Below are positions 60,790-64,000 of a stretch of 64,000 nt of DNA, piece by piece. The first letter of the stretch is position 1. Each line of letters begins with the position of its first letter. The DNA is from Picochlorum sp. 'celeri'. Lineage: Eukaryota > Chlorophyta > Trebouxiophyceae. A program made the position numbers and the translations under genes. Under the pieces are notes generated by a model, which saw only the letters and a list, made by a program, of their open reading frames with translations, made no database searches and had not been told where the DNA came from. The DNA lies in contig JAACMV010000030.1 in NCBI GenBank assembly GCA_010909725.1, forward strand, positions 992,001 through 1,056,000, given 5' to 3'.

Positions 60790-61806
60790 ATGATTTTGTG
60801 TAATACAGTACCCCTCAAATCGAGTGTGGTGGGGGCCTACGCTGTTGGGCAATCTCTGACCAAGGCCTCTCACGGAAACCCACGCGAGCATGCCAGGCTG
60901 TCATTGAAATGCGCAGCATTTTCATCTGATCCGTCACCGGTCGCTCGGAGAGTGGTTTTGGTTTCACTCACCTTGCTGCAACTCAGTACTCCAGATGCCA
61001 ATGCTGCTTCTCTTGAAGACGTGGAACCCCCTAAGATTGATCTGTCCTTGGCACCCGACCAAGCACAGTATGACAAGTATGACCCTGAGCTCAGACGGGC
61101 TGCAAACATGATTCAAGAGGGCCTGAATGCAGAAACGGTTGAGGAAGAGGAGAGGGTGTGGACAAGAATTATCGATGAATTCTCAACTAGCAAAGCGAAT
61201 TGGAGGGATGATGTCGTTGGAAGAGCCCTTGGGAACCGAGGTAATGCTCGATCGAGGCAAGGAAAATTTAGATTGGCTTTAGAAGACTACAACGAGTCTA
61301 TTGCAACCTGCCCATGGTCAGTTGACCCTGTGCTTAATCGAGGCGTACTGCTCGAAAATCTAGGGCGTTTCGATGAAGCGAAGCGGGATTATAGAGCAGT
61401 CATTTCTGTAGATCCATTAGATCCTGCAGGTTGGAATAACCTGGGGAATGCATGTGCTGGAGCAGGGGAATTTGAAGAGGCGGTGAAGTACTACGACCGT
61501 GCAACTCGCCTAGCACCAAAGTTCTCCTTTGCTGCAGCAAATAGGGCCTTAAGCACGTACCAAATCGGACGCGACTCGGAAGCACTCAAAGAAATGGAGT
61601 CGCTGGTGAGACGGTATCCCGATTTTAGCGATATACGGGCAGCCTTGGCAGCAGCATACTGGGCAAGTGGTAAGCAAGCAGCTGCTGAGGAGGCTTTCCA
61701 GCGCGTTGATGATATTCGATACAGAGACGTCAATTGGCTTCGTTTAGAACGCCGATGGCCTCCCCGTTTGGTCAAAGAAATGGAATCATTTTTGAAATTG
61801 CAATAA
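60790..61806 (+). CDS. Lumen-targeted TPR protein (plastid)
   Basis: A 338-residue protein from the ATG at 60790. The first about 72 residues look like a bipartite transit peptide: Ser/Ala/Lys-rich without acids, then VARRVVLVSLTLLQLSTPDANA-A, with a twin Arg before a hydrophobic stretch and an A-x-A cleavage site, suggesting thylakoid-lumen delivery by the Tat route. The mature protein has conserved PKIDLSLAPDQAQYDKYDPE, WTRIIDEFSTSKANW and four TPRs (GRALGNRGNARSRQGKFRLA, PVLNRGVLLENLGRFDEAKR, AGWNNLGNACAGAGEFEEAV, FAAANRALSTYQIGRDSEAL), ending in a conserved RWPPRLVKEMESFLKL. Homologous lumenal TPR proteins occur in cyanobacteria, algae and plants; the function is not established. It lies just 26 bp behind BiP on the same strand. 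Confidence 0.85.
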   Translation: MILCNTVPLKSSVVGAYAVGQSLTKASHGNPREHARLSLKCAAFSSDPSPVARRVVLVSLTLLQLSTPDANAASLEDVEPPKIDLSLAPDQAQYDKYDPELRRAANMIQEGLNAETVEEEERVWTRIIDEFSTSKANWRDDVVGRALGNRGNARSRQGKFRLALEDYNESIATCPWSVDPVLNRGVLLENLGRFDEAKRDYRAVISVDPLDPAGWNNLGNACAGAGEFEEAVKYYDRATRLAPKFSFAAANRALSTYQIGRDSEALKEMESLVRRYPDFSDIRAALAAAYWASGKQAAAEEAFQRVDDIRYRDVNWLRLERRWPPRLVKEMESFLKLQ

Positions 61807-61823
61807 TAATAATCAATAAGAAA

Positions 61824-62852
61824 TCACAGTGGCGAAGAGAAAAGGTTTGGACACGGCTTATCCAGCCCCATCATCCTCATGACACCCATATCATCAAATA
61901 TCTGAAAGAACGCATCATGGAAATCTAACGAGGCGCGATGGCAGTCTTCCGAGAGGTGGACGTCTGTTTTGGCATGGGATGGGGCTTTGATCATCATGAA
62001 GGGAACAGTAAAGGGATTCGGTGTCTGAATGCCCTTCTCCTGCGCCACCAACAGAAGAGGCAACGGAGCATCTTGATTCCGAAGAATAAGATTTGATAAA
62101 CAGAATAATTTAGTTGCCGATTCAGCATTCGATGTCAATTGCCCCTGCACCTGTTCTACAAGCTCATCTCGTTTCAAACGCAATCTCTCTAGGTTTGATC
62201 TCGCAGCAATTCTTTTATCGTTCCGTTCGGTGGGCCAGCCCACCCACCGTATAGATTTTGAAGATTCTTTATGAACCACTCCAATCGCATCCAACACATT
62301 CAACGCATCGTACACGCGCCTTCTCACATTCTTCTCTTCCGGTGGCACATCCAAGACACCCACTTGATATTCCTGCTGCAGTTCCTTCACCAGCGCATCT
62401 GCGATCTCATTATATGTCACACAGCGACGAGTCTCAATCAGTTCGCACAATCGCACGGTGAAATGCTTTAAACCGGTTTGACTCGCTGCTCCCGCAGCAG
62501 CAGCTGTAGGACTGGTCGAAGGCTTTGCTGCCACGTCACCCATACTTCCATCTCTCGGGCCATCCTGCCCTCGGAATCCCTTGACAACCTCCAATTCGGA
62601 CTGAACTTTTGGTACGTCGTGGTACACCTTGGATGCCAGTTCGAGACCCTTGGAGACAGACGCATCCCCGTCTGCCAGCCTGGACTCGGTAATTCCAAAT
62701 TGATCGTACACCCGTTGCACGAGCTCTGTATCTAGTCCAATAGGACGTGCTGTTTTATCCTGAAATTGCATCGTAACTTGAAAAGTACCCCCCTCTTGGT
62801 TATTACGGATGGCGTCAGTCAAACCTCCTCCCGCGCAAGATGTGTGTTCCAT
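61824..62852 (-). CDS. DP: Transcription factor DP (E2F dimerisation partner)
   Basis: A single-exon 342-residue protein. The DP DNA-binding domain lies at about residues 127-210: GLKHFTVRLCELIETRRCVT, YNEIADALVKELQQEY, EEKNVRRRVYDALNVLDAIG and SKSIRWVGWP, including the RRRVYDALNVL signature. The dimerisation region follows (RIAARSNLERLRLKRDELVE, LFCLSNLILRNQDAPLPLLL, then VPFMMIKAP and VHLSEDCHRASLDFHDAFFQ), matching the DP rather than E2F pattern. It works with an E2F to control G1/S genes. The first 125 residues are variable and Ala/Ser rich. Its 3' end is 17 bp from the convergent TPR gene. Confidence 0.92.
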   Translation of the reverse strand: MEHTSCAGGGLTDAIRNNQEGGTFQVTMQFQDKTARPIGLDTELVQRVYDQFGITESRLADGDASVSKGLELASKVYHDVPKVQSELEVVKGFRGQDGPRDGSMGDVAAKPSTSPTAAAAGAASQTGLKHFTVRLCELIETRRCVTYNEIADALVKELQQEYQVGVLDVPPEEKNVRRRVYDALNVLDAIGVVHKESSKSIRWVGWPTERNDKRIAARSNLERLRLKRDELVEQVQGQLTSNAESATKLFCLSNLILRNQDAPLPLLLVAQEKGIQTPNPFTVPFMMIKAPSHAKTDVHLSEDCHRASLDFHDAFFQIFDDMGVMRMMGLDKPCPNLFSSPL

Positions 62853-63083
62853 GCTCCGTCAGATCTACCCTTCTCTGGAATACTATCTGAGCAATAAATT
62901 GTTTTGCTTTTGCATAGAGTCCAATTTCTGTATCGAATCGAGAGTATCGCTGTAGGGCCGCTCTCCGTAATAAAAAAGTACGAAACGCTTGTCGTAATTG
63001 GATATATTATAAAAACGGTTGATCTCCTTTAGGACAAGGGTACCTCTGCCTGCCTCTTGTCATGATGACAACAAACAAATAAT
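62853..63083. promoter_or_regulatory. Divergent promoter DP / coiled-coil gene
   Basis: A 231-bp space without ORFs. TATATTATAAAAAC near 63001-63014 is a candidate TATA element for the rightward gene, about 75 bp before its ATG. Confidence 0.35.
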
Positions 63084-64000
63084 ATGGAGTTTGAATCCTT
63101 GCAAGAAAATAGACCACCACTTGGTGGAGATGCGAGGGGAATGCATCCTGCCGTTAGAGAACCGGTAACAGAGAGTTCAGCTTCCCATCTTCAGTTGACA
63201 CATTCTCTCGAACAATCCAAGCAAGGCATGAATAGAGGCAGGGCATTCGGAGATAGTATATCAAATACGGTGAATACGAGGAGGGGCACAGGCCTGAGCG
63301 ATTTGCACGATGCGATACGTTCTTTGAGGAAAGGGGGTCCCGCGCAAAACTTGCAGGAGACCCGGCCCGGCCACGCACATGCATACGTGGGCTCTAGGGG
63401 TGCAGTTGAGAAGGCTCGGACGCCATCAGCGCCCATGTTTGATTCTCAGGGGGATGTTGTGATGGGGGATGCAGTCATTACACCTGTTGTGTTGTCTGGG
63501 AAGAAGAATGATGTCGGTAGAGAGGATGTCTTCCAAACTCCAAAGGAAGGGTACGAGGGGAGTGATCCTGCAACAGAGGGGAAGAGATTAGCCCAGCAGA
63601 TGCAACGTGTGGCAGAACAATTAAGCAATTCACCCGTGGTGAGGCAATCAGAAGAGGAGGATGCAACAATCGTCATTAGAAATAGAGTGGTGCAGCAGCA
63701 TCCAGTGAGGCGGTTGGATTCTGCATCGACGGAGGAAAGGCCCAAGCCAGTGGCTCGTCGATGCTCTATTTTAGCAGATGGGGTGGCTCCTATATTGGAT
63801 CTGAATGGGTTCGATGCACATGGAGACCAGCGGAGAAACAGCATAGCAACGCCAGTGATTCGGTCCAAATTGTCGCCTGAGAATGAAAGGCCGATGCCAA
63901 AGGCGTTAGATGCTACAGCAGGAAATTTGGAGAAGCTTCAAAAGCATATACAAGAGTTAGAAATGGAAAAGGAGGAGGCCACGTCCTTGTTGGAAAGTTA
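63084..64000 (+). CDS. Hypothetical protein with emerging coiled coil, truncated by window end
   Basis: The frame from the ATG at 63084 stays open for 305 codons to the window edge, with no stop or clear donor. Residues 1-275 are polar and probably disordered, with regularly spaced Arg/Ser (SNTVNTRRGTGLSDLHDAIR, TPSAPMFDSQGDVVMGDAV, VARRCSILADGVAPI, RRNSIATPVIR). RRxS sites resemble phosphorylation motifs. From about residue 278 a heptad pattern starts (LEKLQKHIQELEMEKEEATS). No family is recognised; structural proteins of the spindle, centrosome or Golgi have similar layouts, but that is not evidence of function. Confidence 0.7.
   Translation, partial: MEFESLQENRPPLGGDARGMHPAVREPVTESSASHLQLTHSLEQSKQGMNRGRAFGDSISNTVNTRRGTGLSDLHDAIRSLRKGGPAQNLQETRPGHAHAYVGSRGAVEKARTPSAPMFDSQGDVVMGDAVITPVVLSGKKNDVGREDVFQTPKEGYEGSDPATEGKRLAQQMQRVAEQLSNSPVVRQSEEEDATIVIRNRVVQQHPVRRLDSASTEERPKPVARRCSILADGVAPILDLNGFDAHGDQRRNSIATPVIRSKLSPENERPMPKALDATAGNLEKLQKHIQELEMEKEEATSLLES

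Noticed and set aside
1..64000. CRISPR arrays, insertion sequences, bacterial operons, prophage or plasmid origins
   Set aside because: None are present; the spliceosomal introns and gene content show nuclear eukaryotic DNA.

Overview
The window is nuclear DNA from a compact, gene-dense photosynthetic eukaryote, most likely a unicellular alga. About 36 protein genes lie on both strands with short gaps. At least 26 spliceosomal introns can be placed by joining reading frames; most are 65-110 nt, start GTACGT/GTATGT/GTAGGT/GTGCGT and end in TTGCAG-like acceptors. Photosynthetic ancestry is inferred from a plant-type cryptochrome, a plastid-type prephenate/aspartate aminotransferase, a plastid-like rhomboid, a lumen-targeted TPR protein and a receiver protein resembling plant response regulators. 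An ATG13-like gene argues (weakly) against a cyanidiophyte red alga. I cannot name the lineage.

Layout. 1-7 kb: partial CFIm25/NUDT21 (-), TPR plus beta-helix protein (+), SLC37-type sugar-phosphate transporter (-), a small secreted Cys-rich protein (-) diverging from an unknown protein (+). 7-17 kb: COG7 (+), a 1472-residue secreted/membrane beta-helix repeat protein (-), a six-exon flavin monooxygenase (+), a CBM20/coiled-coil protein (-). 18-26 kb: DPH1 (+), LRR protein (-), unknown protein (+), cryptochrome (-), prefoldin 4 (+). 26-40 kb: UTP21 (+) with two candidate box C/D snoRNAs in a long intron, small basic protein (-), CCCH zinc finger (+), 2OG-Fe oxygenase (+), ARM/BTB protein (+), aminotransferase (+), LEO1 (-), NDUFS6-like protein (+), CSN7 (-), rhomboid (+). 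41-53 kb: M1 aminopeptidase (+), a permuted tRNA-Tyr gene (+), KEN-box protein (+), NIPA transporter (-), ATG13 (+), ELP2 (-). 53-64 kb: receiver-domain protein (+), GRP94 (-) and BiP (+) head to head, lumenal TPR protein (+), DP transcription factor (-), and a 3'-truncated coiled-coil gene (+).

The genes are mostly unrelated housekeeping functions. The one clear functional pair is GRP94/BiP, two HDEL-tailed ER chaperones sharing one 491-bp promoter. Several convergent pairs end within 5-17 bp of each other, so their 3' UTRs must overlap. The most striking observation is at 44762-44866: the 3' half of tRNA-Tyr(GTA) lies upstream of its 5' half, with flanks that can fold as a bulge-helix-bulge at the canonical 37/38 intron site. 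It is a permuted (circularly rearranged) tRNA gene.
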